NCBI RefSeq assembly: GCF_003148805.1
Contig: NZ_QGGX01000004.1
Location: 124,001-188,000 of the forward strand
Reading direction: 5' to 3'
From: Aminobacter sp. AP02
GTDB lineage: Bacteria; Pseudomonadota; Alphaproteobacteria; Rhizobiales; Rhizobiaceae
DNA: 64,000 nucleotides
Made by a program: the position numbers and the translations under genes. A model generated the notes under the pieces. It was given only the letters and a program-made list of their open reading frames with translations, was not told the DNA's origin and ran no database searches. The number at the start of each line of letters is the position of its first letter. The stretch's first letter is position 1. Shown here in pieces: positions 44,688 through 54,566 of the stretch.

Positions 44688-46430
44688 GTGCGCTCATCTG
44701 GGACTTCTGCGATTCTGGCTGCCTTGGCAGCATCCACGATGATATTTGGCATCGGCGCGGCTTCTGCGCAGGAGGCGGTGAAAGGTGGCGTCTTGCGCAT
44801 CCTGGCCACCGGCGAGCCCGACCACATCGACCCGATGGCCGGCGCAATGGTCAACACCAACAACCTGGCGCGCGCCATTTCCCGCCAGCTCATCAGCTAT
44901 GAAGCCTCGAACGATCCTGAGGTCGCCATGCGTGCAGTTGGCGATCTGGCGGTTGAAGTGCCTCAGCCGACCGACAACGGCCTGACCTACACGTTCAAGC
45001 TGCGGCCAAACGTGATGTGGAATGCTCCTTCGGGACCGCGGGCAATGGTTGCCGCCGATATGGAACGCGGCATCAAGAAGATGTGCAATCCGCAACTGCA
45101 GCCAGCTACGCTGAGCTATTTTACCGGCCTGATCTCGGGCTTCGCCGAGTTCTGTGACGGCTTCGCAAAGGTCGAGCCAACCGCGCCTGCCATCAAGAAG
45201 TACATTGAAGAAAACAGCGTTCCCGGCATATCCGCCCCCGACGATCAAACCATCGTCATCAAGCTGAAGGAGCGCGCGGGCGACTTCATCTACATGCTTT
45301 CGCTGCAGAATGCCGCGCCGGCGCCTGTCGAGGCGCTGGACTTCGTACCAGACAGCCCGGAGTATCGGGCCAACTACGTCTCGGTCGGACCTTACACGAT
45401 TGGCGAATACACCCCGGACACGCTGCTTCGGCTTGTGCGCAACCCGGCTTGGAACGCCGAATCCGATCCGCTTCGCAAGGCTTATGTAGACGAGATCGAG
45501 ATTACGATGGGTCTGCAGGCCGATGCCATCATGCAGCAGCTGCAGTCTGGTGACGCCGATATCGCATACGACATCAACGTGCCGACGGCTATTCTCTCCA
45601 CGCTGGCCGCTCAGGGCGATGAAAAGCTCACGGCGCTTTCGGCTGGCAATACCAACTTCATCACCATCAATACCCAGTCGAACAACAACAATGGTGCGCT
45701 GAAGGACCTGCGCGTACGCCAAGCGCTGCAGTATGCCGTCGACAAGTCTGCGATCGTCCAGCAGTGGGGCGGGTCTACGGTGGCAGAACCGGTGCACGGC
45801 ATATTCGGCGTCGGACTTCTCGGCCACCACAAGTTCGACCTCTACCCCTCGACGGACTCCAAGGGCGATCCGGAAAAGGCAAAGGCGCTGCTGGCGGAAG
45901 CAGGCTTCCCGGACGGCATCACGCTGAAGATGCCCTATCGCAACAAGGACCTCGAAGTCGCGACCGCAGCGACCATTCAGGCCAGCATGGCGCGCGCCGG
46001 CATCAAGCTGGAGCTGACCCCGGTAACCGCGGCCGACTACTACTCGAAGTACCTGACCAGCGAAGCCAACATCAAGGATGGCACCTGGGACATCGCCCCG
46101 GTGGGTTGGACGCCGGATTGGGTTGGTGGCGCGGCACGCTCCGTCTTCCAGCCGCAGTTCATGTTCGACGGAACGCATCAGAAGTACAACTACGCCGACT
46201 ACAACAACCCGAAGGCCAATGAAGTGGCCGCCCAGGCGATCAACGCGACCACACCAGAAGAAACTGCCAAGCTCTGGGCACAGGTCGACGAGATCGTGAT
46301 GGGCGACGCACCTGTGGTGCCACTCATTGCCAACAAGAACCCCCGCTATCGCAGCGAGGCGGTCAAGAACTACCAGACTTACGCGCTCGGCGTTGAAGGT
46401 GACTGGACCAACGTCTGGCTTGAACGCTAA
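44688..46430 (+). CDS. oligopeptide-type ABC substrate-binding protein (SBP family 5)
   Basis: A 580-residue precursor starting at GTG 44688 with GGGAGGAA in front. The signal peptide ILAALAASTMIFGIGAASA is followed by QEAVKGGVLRILATGEPDHID. RVRQALQYAVDKSAIVQQWGG and the WTPDWVGGAARSVF segment are typical of DppA/OppA-like proteins. It heads an operon of importer and two proline-specific peptidases, so it probably binds proline-containing peptides. A 14-bp hairpin follows its stop. Confidence 0.92.
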   Translation: MRSSGTSAILAALAASTMIFGIGAASAQEAVKGGVLRILATGEPDHIDPMAGAMVNTNNLARAISRQLISYEASNDPEVAMRAVGDLAVEVPQPTDNGLTYTFKLRPNVMWNAPSGPRAMVAADMERGIKKMCNPQLQPATLSYFTGLISGFAEFCDGFAKVEPTAPAIKKYIEENSVPGISAPDDQTIVIKLKERAGDFIYMLSLQNAAPAPVEALDFVPDSPEYRANYVSVGPYTIGEYTPDTLLRLVRNPAWNAESDPLRKAYVDEIEITMGLQADAIMQQLQSGDADIAYDINVPTAILSTLAAQGDEKLTALSAGNTNFITINTQSNNNNGALKDLRVRQALQYAVDKSAIVQQWGGSTVAEPVHGIFGVGLLGHHKFDLYPSTDSKGDPEKAKALLAEAGFPDGITLKMPYRNKDLEVATAATIQASMARAGIKLELTPVTAADYYSKYLTSEANIKDGTWDIAPVGWTPDWVGGAARSVFQPQFMFDGTHQKYNYADYNNPKANEVAAQAINATTPEETAKLWAQVDEIVMGDAPVVPLIANKNPRYRSEAVKNYQTYALGVEGDWTNVWLER

Positions 46431-46442
46431 GCCCATTGCAGT

Positions 46443-46474
46443 AACTGCCGCGCCGCGCTTGCGGCGCGGCAGTT
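46443..46474 (+). promoter_or_regulatory. strong intercistronic hairpin after the binding-protein gene
   Basis: A perfect 14-bp stem AACTGCCGCGCCGC (46443-46456) with GCGGCGCGGCAGTT (46461-46474) closes a GCTT loop. It starts 12 nt after the stop and ends 29 nt before the next start. The sequence after it is not a T run. It probably stabilises the binding-protein mRNA or causes partial termination, giving more binding protein than transporter. Confidence 0.75.
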
Positions 46475-46503
46475 GATTCCGGCAAATCCGCGCGAGGCCC
46501 ATT

Positions 46504-48348
46504 TTGGCTGTTCTGGAAGTACGCAATCTCCGGGTCGAAATCCCGACCGAAGATGGCGTTGTGCAGGCCGTGCGCAACGTATCGTTCTCTGTGCGGCCGG
46601 GAACGCTGTTCGGCATCGCCGGGGAATCCGGCTCCGGCAAAAGCGTGCTGACCCAGTCCATCATGGGGCTGACGCCCGCTGCCGAAGTGAGCGGAGAAGC
46701 CCTTTTCGAAGGCCGCAACCTCGTCGGCATGCCGCAGTCGGAAATGCGCAAATTGCGTGGCGGCAAGATCGCCATGGTCTTCCAGGACCCGTTGTCCAGC
46801 CTGCATCCCTATTTTACCATCGGCGCGCAGATCGCCGAGGCGCTTCATTTCCACGAGAAGATTTCACCAGCGCAAGCACGCGCCCGCGTGATTGAAATGC
46901 TCAGCAAGGTCGGCATTCCCGACCCGGCTGCGCGGGTTGACGACTATCCGCACCAGTTCTCTGGCGGCATGCGCCAGCGTGTCATGATCGCCATGGCCCT
47001 GGTCCTGAAGCCGGCGCTTGTCATCGCAGACGAGCCTACCACGGCGCTTGATGTCACCGTGCAGGCGCAGATCATCGAATTGCTCGACAGCATGCGCCGG
47101 GAGTTGGGGACGACGATCATCCTGATCACGCACGACCTTGGCCTGTTGTCCAACGTCGCCGACGACGTCATGATCATGTATGCCGGCAACAGAATGGAAT
47201 ACGGGCCGGCAGATCGGATCCTGCGGTCGCCTGCGCATCCCTACACGACCGGGCTTTGCCGCTCCTCGCCCGCCAACTACGAACCCGGTGCAAAGCTGGC
47301 GCCCATCAAGGGCCGGCCGCCGAGCCTGCTGGCAACGCCGCGCGGATGTGTATTTGCGCCCCGCTGCAGCGAGGCAACGCCGCAATGTGCTTCCGCCCCG
47401 CCGCCGCTGCGCGTCTTTGATGACGGCGTGGAGTCGCTGTGCTGGCTCGAAGCCGCGCCGGCCGGTGCCAAACCTGTGAACGCTGCGCCGGATTTCGCGG
47501 CCAAAGCAAAGCCAGAAAAGGTGGCCGAGGTAAGGAACCTGCACCTGACTTACGATGTCGGCGGGTTCTTCGGCGAGCGACGCAAGCTCGACGTCCTCAA
47601 AGGCATCGACCTCACAGTGTGGCGTGGGGAAACGCTCGGCCTTGTCGGCGAAAGCGGTTGCGGCAAGTCTACGCTGGCCCGCGCCATCGCCGGCCTGACG
47701 CCGACGACCAGCGGGTCAATCGAGCTTCTTGGGCGGGACGTCGGCGCGCTGACCCCGTCCGAATGGCGCGCAATGCGTCGTCAGGTGCAGGTGGTGTTCC
47801 AGGATCCCTACGGCTCGCTCAATCCGCGCCGCCGGGTGGGCTCGATCATCGGCGATCCGTTTCGCCTGCATGGTGTCGCCAGTGGCGAAGAGCGCAAGGC
47901 GAGGGTCCGCACGCTCATGGAGATGGTCGGGCTGAACCCCGAGCACTACAATCGCTTCCCGGCGGAATTTTCTGGCGGTCAGCGGCAGCGCATCGGCATT
48001 GCCAGGGCCCTCGCGCTCAACCCGTCGCTGATCATCTGCGACGAGCCTGTTTCGGCGCTTGACGTTTCGATACAGGCCCAGGTGCTGAACCTTCTGCGCG
48101 AACTGCAGCAAGAACTGGGACTGACCTATCTCTTCATCTCGCACGACCTCTCGGTGGTCCGGCATCTGTGCGACCGCATCGCCGTCATGCAGGCGGGACG
48201 CATCGTGGAACTGGCCGAGAGCGAGGCGCTCTTCCGCAACCCGGCGAATGACTACACCCGCGTTTTGCTCAACGCATCGCATGTGCCGCCAAAGCTGAGC
48301 CCCGCAGTCGGCCGCAAGCTGCTGGAAACACGCGAGATTACGCGATGA
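46504..48348 (+). CDS. fused oligopeptide-type ABC ATPase (OppD-OppF fusion)
   Basis: A 614-residue protein with two complete nucleotide-binding domains in one chain. NBD1 has [27 protein letters not shown] and [12 protein letters not shown], with the OppD-like FAPRCSEATPQC cysteine motif at its end. NBD2 (from about residue 340) has [28 protein letters not shown] and LIICDEPVSALD. It starts with TTG 46504 with GAGG upstream. Such GsiA/YejF-like fusions replace separate D and F subunits. It overlaps the following permease gene by 4 nt. Confidence 0.93.
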   Translation: MAVLEVRNLRVEIPTEDGVVQAVRNVSFSVRPGTLFGIAGESGSGKSVLTQSIMGLTPAAEVSGEALFEGRNLVGMPQSEMRKLRGGKIAMVFQDPLSSLHPYFTIGAQIAEALHFHEKISPAQARARVIEMLSKVGIPDPAARVDDYPHQFSGGMRQRVMIAMALVLKPALVIADEPTTALDVTVQAQIIELLDSMRRELGTTIILITHDLGLLSNVADDVMIMYAGNRMEYGPADRILRSPAHPYTTGLCRSSPANYEPGAKLAPIKGRPPSLLATPRGCVFAPRCSEATPQCASAPPPLRVFDDGVESLCWLEAAPAGAKPVNAAPDFAAKAKPEKVAEVRNLHLTYDVGGFFGERRKLDVLKGIDLTVWRGETLGLVGESGCGKSTLARAIAGLTPTTSGSIELLGRDVGALTPSEWRAMRRQVQVVFQDPYGSLNPRRRVGSIIGDPFRLHGVASGEERKARVRTLMEMVGLNPEHYNRFPAEFSGGQRQRIGIARALALNPSLIICDEPVSALDVSIQAQVLNLLRELQQELGLTYLFISHDLSVVRHLCDRIAVMQAGRIVELAESEALFRNPANDYTRVLLNASHVPPKLSPAVGRKLLETREITR

Positions 48349-49301
48349 GCGAAACAGCCGTCGAAGAGACCGATGTCGTCCAGCGTGGAGCGTTGGACCT
48401 GACGCTGCGACGACTGCGGCGCGACCGCGCCAGCATGATGGCACTCGGCATTATTGTCTGTGTCATCCTGCTTGCGGTTCTTGCGCCATGGATAGCTACC
48501 CTGACGGGCCATTCACCGATCGAGCAGTTCCGCGAGACGGGCATGACTCCGGCCGGCATTCCGGTCGGCCCAAACGCTGAGTTCTGGCTTGGCACCGACC
48601 AGCTCGGCCGCGATGTTCTGGTGCGCCTTGCCTATGGGGCGCGTATCTCCCTTCTGGTCGGCGTTCTCGCCTCATTGGCGGCGTCGCTGGTCGCAATTGT
48701 CGTTGGCTTGACCGCCGGCTACTTCGGGGGACTGGTCGACATCATATTGAGCCGCGTCATCGATCTGGTAATGAGCGTACCTTTCCTGTTGTGTGCGCTG
48801 GCGCTTGTTTCTGCCTTGGGACCAAGCATCCTGCTCAGCGTTGCGGTGATCGTATTCTTCAGCTGGGCCCCGATGGCCCGCGTCATCCGCGGCCAGGTGA
48901 TCAGTCTCAGTCGTCAGGAATTCGTCCAGGCAAGCCGCGCATTGGGCGCGGGGCCGCTTTCCATCATGGTCGTCGACATCCTGCCCAATCTTGCAGTGCC
49001 GATCATCGTCTACACCACGATGCAGATCCCGAGCTCCATCGTCTTCGAAGCGACCCTGTCATTTCTGGGGATGGGCATCGTGCCTCCGACACCGAGCTGG
49101 GGCGGCATGCTGGCGGACGCCTCGTCCAATTCGCTCTACCTGATCGCATGGTGGATGGTGTTCGTTCCCGGCCTCGCGCTGCTCATGACGACACTCGCCT
49201 TCAACATTCTTGGCGACGGCCTGCGTGACGCGCTCGATCCCAAGAGTTCGAGAATGGCGAGAAACCTCAAGAGGCAAAAGAAGGCGGCGAGCAAACCGTG
49301 A
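48345..49301 (+). CDS. oligopeptide-type ABC permease, OppC/DppC-like
   Basis: A 318-residue permease. The cytoplasmic tail ends in LRRLRRDRASMMAL, and the first helix follows. WLGTDQLGRDVLVRLAYGAR is the OppC motif and ALGAGPLSIMVVDILPNLAVPI the ATPase-coupling loop. LGMGIVPPTPSWGGML and FNILGDGLRDALDPK close the protein. Overlapping starts join it to both neighbours. The gene order C then B is the reverse of the other importer in the window. Confidence 0.95.
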   Translation: MSETAVEETDVVQRGALDLTLRRLRRDRASMMALGIIVCVILLAVLAPWIATLTGHSPIEQFRETGMTPAGIPVGPNAEFWLGTDQLGRDVLVRLAYGARISLLVGVLASLAASLVAIVVGLTAGYFGGLVDIILSRVIDLVMSVPFLLCALALVSALGPSILLSVAVIVFFSWAPMARVIRGQVISLSRQEFVQASRALGAGPLSIMVVDILPNLAVPIIVYTTMQIPSSIVFEATLSFLGMGIVPPTPSWGGMLADASSNSLYLIAWWMVFVPGLALLMTTLAFNILGDGLRDALDPKSSRMARNLKRQKKAASKP

Positions 49302-50251
49302 TCAAGTTCCTCCTACGCCGCATCAGCTTTGGCGTCGGCGTCTTGCTGGCGCTCAGCCTTTTCGTATTCTTCCTCTTCTTCGTTGCCCCGGGTGATCCGG
49401 CCGCCATGATCGGCGGTGAGAAGGCGAGCGAAACGCAGCTGACGCAAATCCGCAAGAACCTTGGGCTCGACCGGCCCTTGCCCGAGCAGTATGTGCGCTT
49501 TCTCGGCAAGGCCGTGACCGGCGATCTGGGCTTCTCCTACAGGAACCAGCAGCCGGTGACGAAAATCATCATGCGGCGGGTGCCGGCAACGCTTTCCCTG
49601 GTCATCGGCGCGGTCGTGCTTTGGTTGGCCATCGGCATTCCCATCGGCGTCATGTCGGCCCGTCATCCGGGAACGCTGCGCGACCGGCTCGGCCAGGCCT
49701 TCATCCTCGTTGGCTTAAGCTTCCCGACTTTCGTGCTCGGAATGATGGCTCTCTACTGCCTCTACTTCCTGCCGCGTCAGGCTGGCTTCACGCTGTTTCC
49801 AGCCGGCGGATACAAGGCGTTCACCAGCGATCCGTTGATCTGGGCATGGCATCTGGCATTGCCCTGGATGACGCTCGCCCTAACGATCGCGGCAGTCTAT
49901 GCGCGCCTCACGCGGGGACAGATGCTGGAGGTAATGGGCGAGGACTACATCCGCACCGCGCGCGCCAAGGGCGCTACCGAACGCACGGTGGTCTGGAAGC
50001 ATGGGATGCGCGCGGCGTTGACGCCGCTGGTCACGCAGCTTGGCTCGGACATTGCACTGCTTCTCGGCGGCGCCATCGTCATCGAGCAGGTGTTCGGGCT
50101 CCAGGGAGTCGGCGCACTGGCGGTACAGGCGGTCAACAACCAGGATCGCCCCATCATCATTGGCGTCGTTCTACTCGGCGGCCTCTTCATCGTCGTCGCC
50201 AATATCATTGTCGACGTCCTCTATGTCCTGCTGGACCCACGCGTGCGTTGA
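49298..50251 (+). CDS. oligopeptide-type ABC permease, OppB/DppB-like
   Basis: A 317-residue, six-helix permease with a GTG start overlapping the OppC-like stop. MIKFLLRRISFGVGVLLALS, VAPGDPAAMIGG, the coupling loop RAKGATERTVVWKHGMRAAL and the C-terminus ANIIVDVLYVLLDPRVR are characteristic. It partners the OppC-like protein and the fused ATPase. Only 4 nt separate it from the peptidase gene. Confidence 0.95.
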   Translation: MIKFLLRRISFGVGVLLALSLFVFFLFFVAPGDPAAMIGGEKASETQLTQIRKNLGLDRPLPEQYVRFLGKAVTGDLGFSYRNQQPVTKIIMRRVPATLSLVIGAVVLWLAIGIPIGVMSARHPGTLRDRLGQAFILVGLSFPTFVLGMMALYCLYFLPRQAGFTLFPAGGYKAFTSDPLIWAWHLALPWMTLALTIAAVYARLTRGQMLEVMGEDYIRTARAKGATERTVVWKHGMRAALTPLVTQLGSDIALLLGGAIVIEQVFGLQGVGALAVQAVNNQDRPIIIGVVLLGGLFIVVANIIVDVLYVLLDPRVR

Positions 50252-50255
50252 ACCC

Positions 50256-51548
50256 ATGATCGTCTCTGAATACACCATCCCCGGAATGCACATTCGCGAC
50301 CATGTGGTTGTCGTACCACTTGATTGGTCAAAGCCAGAGGGGCTGACCATCGAGCTGTTCGCCCGCGAGGTGGTCGACCCCACACGCAAGTCGGAAGACC
50401 TTCCGCTGCTCTGCTTTTTGCAAGGCGGGCCCGGGGGGAAGTCGCCACGTCCTGCCGGCGGCTCGCCAGGCTGGCTTCGCGAGGCGTTGAAGACGCATCG
50501 CGTCGTCCTGCCAGACCAGCGCGGCACGGGACGATCAACCCCCGTAACGTCGAACGCCATAAACCGGTTTGCCGATGGCGAGGCGGCCGCCGACTATCTC
50601 CAGCTGTTTCTGGCCGATGCGATCGTCGCGGATCTCGAACATCTGCGGAAAACCGGTTTTGGCGGCAAGCGTTGGCAGACGCTCGGCCAGAGTTATGGCG
50701 GTTTCCTGACCTTGACCTATCTCAGCCACGCGCCGGAGGCGCTGACGGCCTGTTACATCACCGGCGGTCTGCCGGGACTTGGCGCCACCGCCGCCGACAT
50801 CTATCAGCGCACCTATCCGCGCGTTGCCGCAAAGACTGCAGCTTTCTACAAGCGCTATCCCCAACATGTCGCGCGTGTGGCCGATATTGCCGATCGCCTG
50901 GAGGAGACAATACCCACGCTGCCTGGAGATGACAGGCTCACAGTCCGACGGTTCCAGATGCTCGGCCTCGACTTCGGCATGAAGCCCGGCTTCGAAAACG
51001 TTCACTGGCTCTTGGACGAAGCGTTCGACGATTGCGCGCCATCCGGCCTGTCGGAGGTCTTCATCCGCAGCGTCTGCGATGCGACCTCCTGTGCCGACAA
51101 TCCGCTTTTCGCCATCCTCCAGGAGGCGATCTACACCGGAGCCGAGCCGACGGCTTGGGCCGCCGAACGACAGAGACCGTTGGCCTTTCACCCAAATGCG
51201 CGGCCGATGCTGTTCACCGGGGAGATGATGTTTCCGTGGATGTTCGACGACATCGCTGCCTTGCGGCCCTTCAAGGCCGGTGCCGAGGCATTGGCGCAGC
51301 GCAAGCCCGAACGCCAATTCTACGACCTTTCCAGGCTGGCATCCAACGCCGTACCGGTGGCGGCGGCAATCTACCATGACGACATGTATGTCGACGCTGA
51401 GCTTTCGCTCGAAACGGCGCGCAGCGTTGGCAACCTGGACCATTGGATTACCAACGAGTTCGAGCATGACGGCCTTCGCCAGTCGGGTTCCGTGCTCGCG
51501 CGACTGTTGGACATGGTCAGGGACCAGGGCGGTCCGCTTCAGGCCTGA
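50256..51548 (+). CDS. proline iminopeptidase-like alpha/beta hydrolase (S33)
   Basis: A 430-residue serine peptidase of the S33 family, which removes N-terminal proline from peptides. CFLQGGPGGKSPRP is the oxyanion HGGPG-type loop (His replaced by Gln), VVLPDQRGTGRST is the strand after it, and the nucleophile is Ser in LGQSYGGFLTL. The acid is probably Asp in YHDDMYVDAE, and the base His in NEFEHDGLRQSG. There is no signal peptide, so it acts in the cytoplasm on imported peptides. ATG 50256 follows the permease stop by 4 nt; the frame is open much further upstream within the permease. Confidence 0.9.
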   Translation: MIVSEYTIPGMHIRDHVVVVPLDWSKPEGLTIELFAREVVDPTRKSEDLPLLCFLQGGPGGKSPRPAGGSPGWLREALKTHRVVLPDQRGTGRSTPVTSNAINRFADGEAAADYLQLFLADAIVADLEHLRKTGFGGKRWQTLGQSYGGFLTLTYLSHAPEALTACYITGGLPGLGATAADIYQRTYPRVAAKTAAFYKRYPQHVARVADIADRLEETIPTLPGDDRLTVRRFQMLGLDFGMKPGFENVHWLLDEAFDDCAPSGLSEVFIRSVCDATSCADNPLFAILQEAIYTGAEPTAWAAERQRPLAFHPNARPMLFTGEMMFPWMFDDIAALRPFKAGAEALAQRKPERQFYDLSRLASNAVPVAAAIYHDDMYVDAELSLETARSVGNLDHWITNEFEHDGLRQSGSVLARLLDMVRDQGGPLQA

Positions 51549-51569
51549 TGGATCGAGAGGAGCAACAAC

Positions 51570-53366
51570 ATGGCCTCAACAAGCGAAGCTGGGATGCGCG
51601 TGGAGCGTCTCCGCGCCTGGATGCGACGAGAAGGTTTGCACGGCATGATCGTGCCGCGCACCGACGCCCATCAAAGTGAAGATACAGCAGAATACGACAA
51701 CTGCTTGAAATACATAACTGGATTCACCGGGTCGGCAGGGATGGCGCTCATCCTGGAGGACAGCGCCCTCATTTTTGTAGATGGACGTTACCAGGTGCAG
51801 GTCGTGGACGAGGTCGACCTCGACCTATTTGAAATACGCCATCTGCACGAAGAGCCATTGCCGGAATGGCTGCGAGAGAACGCGAGGCACGACTGGCGCA
51901 TAGGCCTCAATCCCATGCTGGTCAATGTCGCGCTTTTCGATCGCCTCGATGCGGCTGTTGCGGAAAGGGGTGCGGTACTCATCGAACAGGATCAGCACGC
52001 GTTTGACGAAATCTGGATCGGGCGTCCGGAACGCCCGGTCGGGCCTGTCCGATCGATGAACGTGGCCATCGCCGGCAAAAGCTCCATCGACAAACGCAAG
52101 CTGGTCGCGGCGGATCTGCAGAAAGCGGGCGCAACTGTGCTTGTCGAAACACTGCCGGACAATATCGCCTGGCTGTTGAACGTGCGCGGTTCAGACGTCG
52201 CCATGAACCCCGTTCCGCATTCTTTTCTGACATTGGACGCGGATGGCCGCGCCAATTGGTTTGTCGATCGTCGCAAACTGGGAAACAGGCTTTCGGATTT
52301 CGAGCTCGACGACACTGCGATTTCCGATCCGGAGCTGTTTCTCGGGCACCTGGCCGCTCGTGCACCGTCGGCGCGAGCGCTGGTGGACTTAGACTTTGCG
52401 CCAAAATCCGTTCATGCGACGATCGCCGGAAACGGTGGGGCGATCATTGCCGCCACAAGCCCGCTGACTATCGCGAAGGCGCGCAAAAACGCGACCGAAC
52501 TTCAGGGCTTTCGTGAGTGTCACCTCGAGGATGGCGCAGCACTGACCAACTTCCTGGCATGGGTGTCACGCGAGCTGGACACCCGCGAGAAGTCCGGCGT
52601 GCCCTTGACCGAGATGGAGGCACAGGAACGCCTGCTTGAATTTCGTGCGGCGCGAAGAGGCTTCCTGGAAGAGAGCTTTATGACCATTTCGGCGGCAGGT
52701 TCGAATGCAGCCATGTGCCACTATCACTCCCGGCCGGAAACCAATGCCGCCATCACGCGAGCCGCGCCATATCTGGTTGACTCAGGCGGTCAGTATGAAA
52801 ACGGCACGACCGACGTGACCCGGACGCTAATGTTTGGAGTGCCGACCCCACGGATGAAGAGCGCCTACACGGCTGTCCTGAAGGGGTTCATTGCCCTGAT
52901 GTCGGCAAAGTTCCCCGTGGGGACTTTCGGTCATCAGCTCGACGCCTTGGCAAGGTTGCCGCTTTGGGAAATCGAACTCGACTATGACCATGGAACCGGC
53001 CACGGCGTGGGCCACAACCTGTTGATCCATGAGTATCCGCATCGCTTCGCAAAGAAGCCAAACCTGTACGGGCTGGAGCCCGGAAACATCATGACGATCG
53101 AGCCGGGCTACTACGAAGCCGGCGCCTTTGGGATGCGGGTCGAAAACCAGGTTGAGGTGGTGGAGGCAGGTTCAGGATTTTGCCGATTTGAAACACTGAC
53201 GCTGGCGCCGATCGATCTGACCATGGTCAATATGGCCGACCTGACCAAGCGCGAACGCAGCTGGATCGATGACTACCATGCAACGGTCTTTGACAAGCTT
53301 GCCGGACTGGTGGCGGACCAGACCATGCCGATGCTCACCGAATGGACGCGCAGGCGCGAACCATGA
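51570..53366 (+). CDS. aminopeptidase P (Xaa-Pro aminopeptidase, M24B), three-domain type
   Basis: A 598-residue cytoplasmic metallopeptidase that cleaves the bond before a penultimate proline. Two creatinase-like N-terminal domains (residues 1-~320) precede the pita-bread catalytic domain. The metal ligands are Asp in LVDSGGQYENGTTDVTRT (two), His in GTGHGVGHNLLIHEYP, Glu in MTIEPGYYEAG and Glu in RVENQVEVVEAG. The N-terminal fold starts MRVERLRAWMRREGLHGMIV. It follows the iminopeptidase gene by 21 nt. Together they digest X-Pro and Pro-X peptides brought in by the importer. Confidence 0.95.
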   Translation: MASTSEAGMRVERLRAWMRREGLHGMIVPRTDAHQSEDTAEYDNCLKYITGFTGSAGMALILEDSALIFVDGRYQVQVVDEVDLDLFEIRHLHEEPLPEWLRENARHDWRIGLNPMLVNVALFDRLDAAVAERGAVLIEQDQHAFDEIWIGRPERPVGPVRSMNVAIAGKSSIDKRKLVAADLQKAGATVLVETLPDNIAWLLNVRGSDVAMNPVPHSFLTLDADGRANWFVDRRKLGNRLSDFELDDTAISDPELFLGHLAARAPSARALVDLDFAPKSVHATIAGNGGAIIAATSPLTIAKARKNATELQGFRECHLEDGAALTNFLAWVSRELDTREKSGVPLTEMEAQERLLEFRAARRGFLEESFMTISAAGSNAAMCHYHSRPETNAAITRAAPYLVDSGGQYENGTTDVTRTLMFGVPTPRMKSAYTAVLKGFIALMSAKFPVGTFGHQLDALARLPLWEIELDYDHGTGHGVGHNLLIHEYPHRFAKKPNLYGLEPGNIMTIEPGYYEAGAFGMRVENQVEVVEAGSGFCRFETLTLAPIDLTMVNMADLTKRERSWIDDYHATVFDKLAGLVADQTMPMLTEWTRRREP

Positions 53367-53410
53367 GCCGGGGCTTCCGGGCGGCGAACCAGTGACTGCC
53401 GGGGCGCGGC

Positions 53411-54118
53411 TCAGCCATGGTCGCGCTCATGCTTCCGCACGCGACCGACGAGTATCTCCGGCTTGAGAAGCTTCAGCCGCTTGTAGGAGATCTCGATGAG
53501 GTGCGCCTTCTGCAGCTCGCGAAGAATCGTACCGGTTGCGTTTCGCGACAGGTTTGCGAGATGCGCCAGGTCCTCCTGTGTGAGCTCAATCTCGGGCTGC
53601 TCCTCGCGCTGGCAATCCGAATAACGGTATCCAGTCAACCGAAGCAGCACGGCGAGGCAACGCGTCGTGGAATCGCGTATCATGAGATCGCGGGCAATGC
53701 CGACCGCAACGTCAGAATTGTCAACAATGATGCCGACAAATTGACGCCACCCGTCGTTGCGCAGGGCCGTGACAGCGGTGACGCGCACCCGGCGCGGTTC
53801 CCGAGCGAGAATAGCAGCCGCCCCGAACCATTGCCCCGGCCGCAATAGGTGGGACAGTTTCGGCTGCCCGTCCCGCGATACGGTCGACAGCGAAACGTAC
53901 CCTCCGACCACAGCCATTATCGGCCCGGGTGGGTCACCGACCTCGTAGACGACTTTCCCGGCTGGAATGACATTGACGCTACCTCGGGCCAGCACGGCAT
54001 TCTGAAACGCCGGCGATGTCCTGCTCAGCCAGCCGTGCGATCTCAGCAATTCCTTGTCGTTGCCCCTGGCCGCTGACGGCATCTTGTCCTTCATGTTCGC
54101 CGCATCGGTCGCCTTCAT
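53411..54118 (-). CDS. Crp/Fnr-family transcriptional regulator
   Basis: A 235-residue regulator. The cyclic-nucleotide-binding-like beta-roll covers residues ~45-155 (PAGKVVYEVGDPPGPIMAVV, LLRPGQWFGAAAIL). A long helix follows, then the winged HTH, whose recognition part is LTQEDLAHLANLSRNATGTI. No cysteine cluster for an Fe-S centre is seen, so it is not an oxygen-sensing Fnr. It converges on the aminopeptidase P gene. It is more like the effector-poor Crp regulators common in rhizobia. The target is unknown. Confidence 0.9.
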   Translation of the reverse strand: MKATDAANMKDKMPSAARGNDKELLRSHGWLSRTSPAFQNAVLARGSVNVIPAGKVVYEVGDPPGPIMAVVGGYVSLSTVSRDGQPKLSHLLRPGQWFGAAAILAREPRRVRVTAVTALRNDGWRQFVGIIVDNSDVAVGIARDLMIRDSTTRCLAVLLRLTGYRYSDCQREEQPEIELTQEDLAHLANLSRNATGTILRELQKAHLIEISYKRLKLLKPEILVGRVRKHERDHG

Positions 54119-54566
54119 CAGAGCTTGCCAGGCAACCTGACAAAACCGATCAACCTACGATTGCCCATTTCTGGGCAAACTGGAACCGAAATCGAGTCTA
54201 GCGTGACTACAGCGGTGGTCATGAAATCCAGGTATGGCGCTTGAGATCGACAACAGCTCCAGACAAGGCGGCCGCAGACAGGCAAAAGCCTGCCGGAACA
54301 GGCCTGCCAACTCGTCCACTTCCGTGCCGGATCGTGAAGTCTGGCAAGCTGAGCATCGGACGTGCCGAAACTGGCCGCAACGTACTTGCCGAACGGTACC
54401 GTTGCCGAGAGCATTGGCACGGCTGGCGCAGGCGGCGCGTCGACATTGCGAGCGGGGCGGCAGGCCAAGTGGCAGGGCGCAATAATCAAGTGCCCGATTT
54501 CCAGCCTGCGAACTGCAGGCCGATGTGCCTGACCTCAGCGCAAAAGCGCACTTCATGGAGGATCGA
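54119..54566. other. intergenic region before the sulfatase pseudogene
   Basis: A 448-bp gap between divergent genes. Several overlapping frames exist but none shows family features or a ribosome site. Promoters for the Crp/Fnr gene and the sulfatase gene are expected here. Confidence 0.5.

Noticed and set aside
44694-46775. 693-codon minus-strand frame over the second peptide-binding-protein gene
   Set aside because: It is a shadow of the plus-strand binding protein and ATPase; it has no signal peptide or motif and runs across the 14-bp hairpin.
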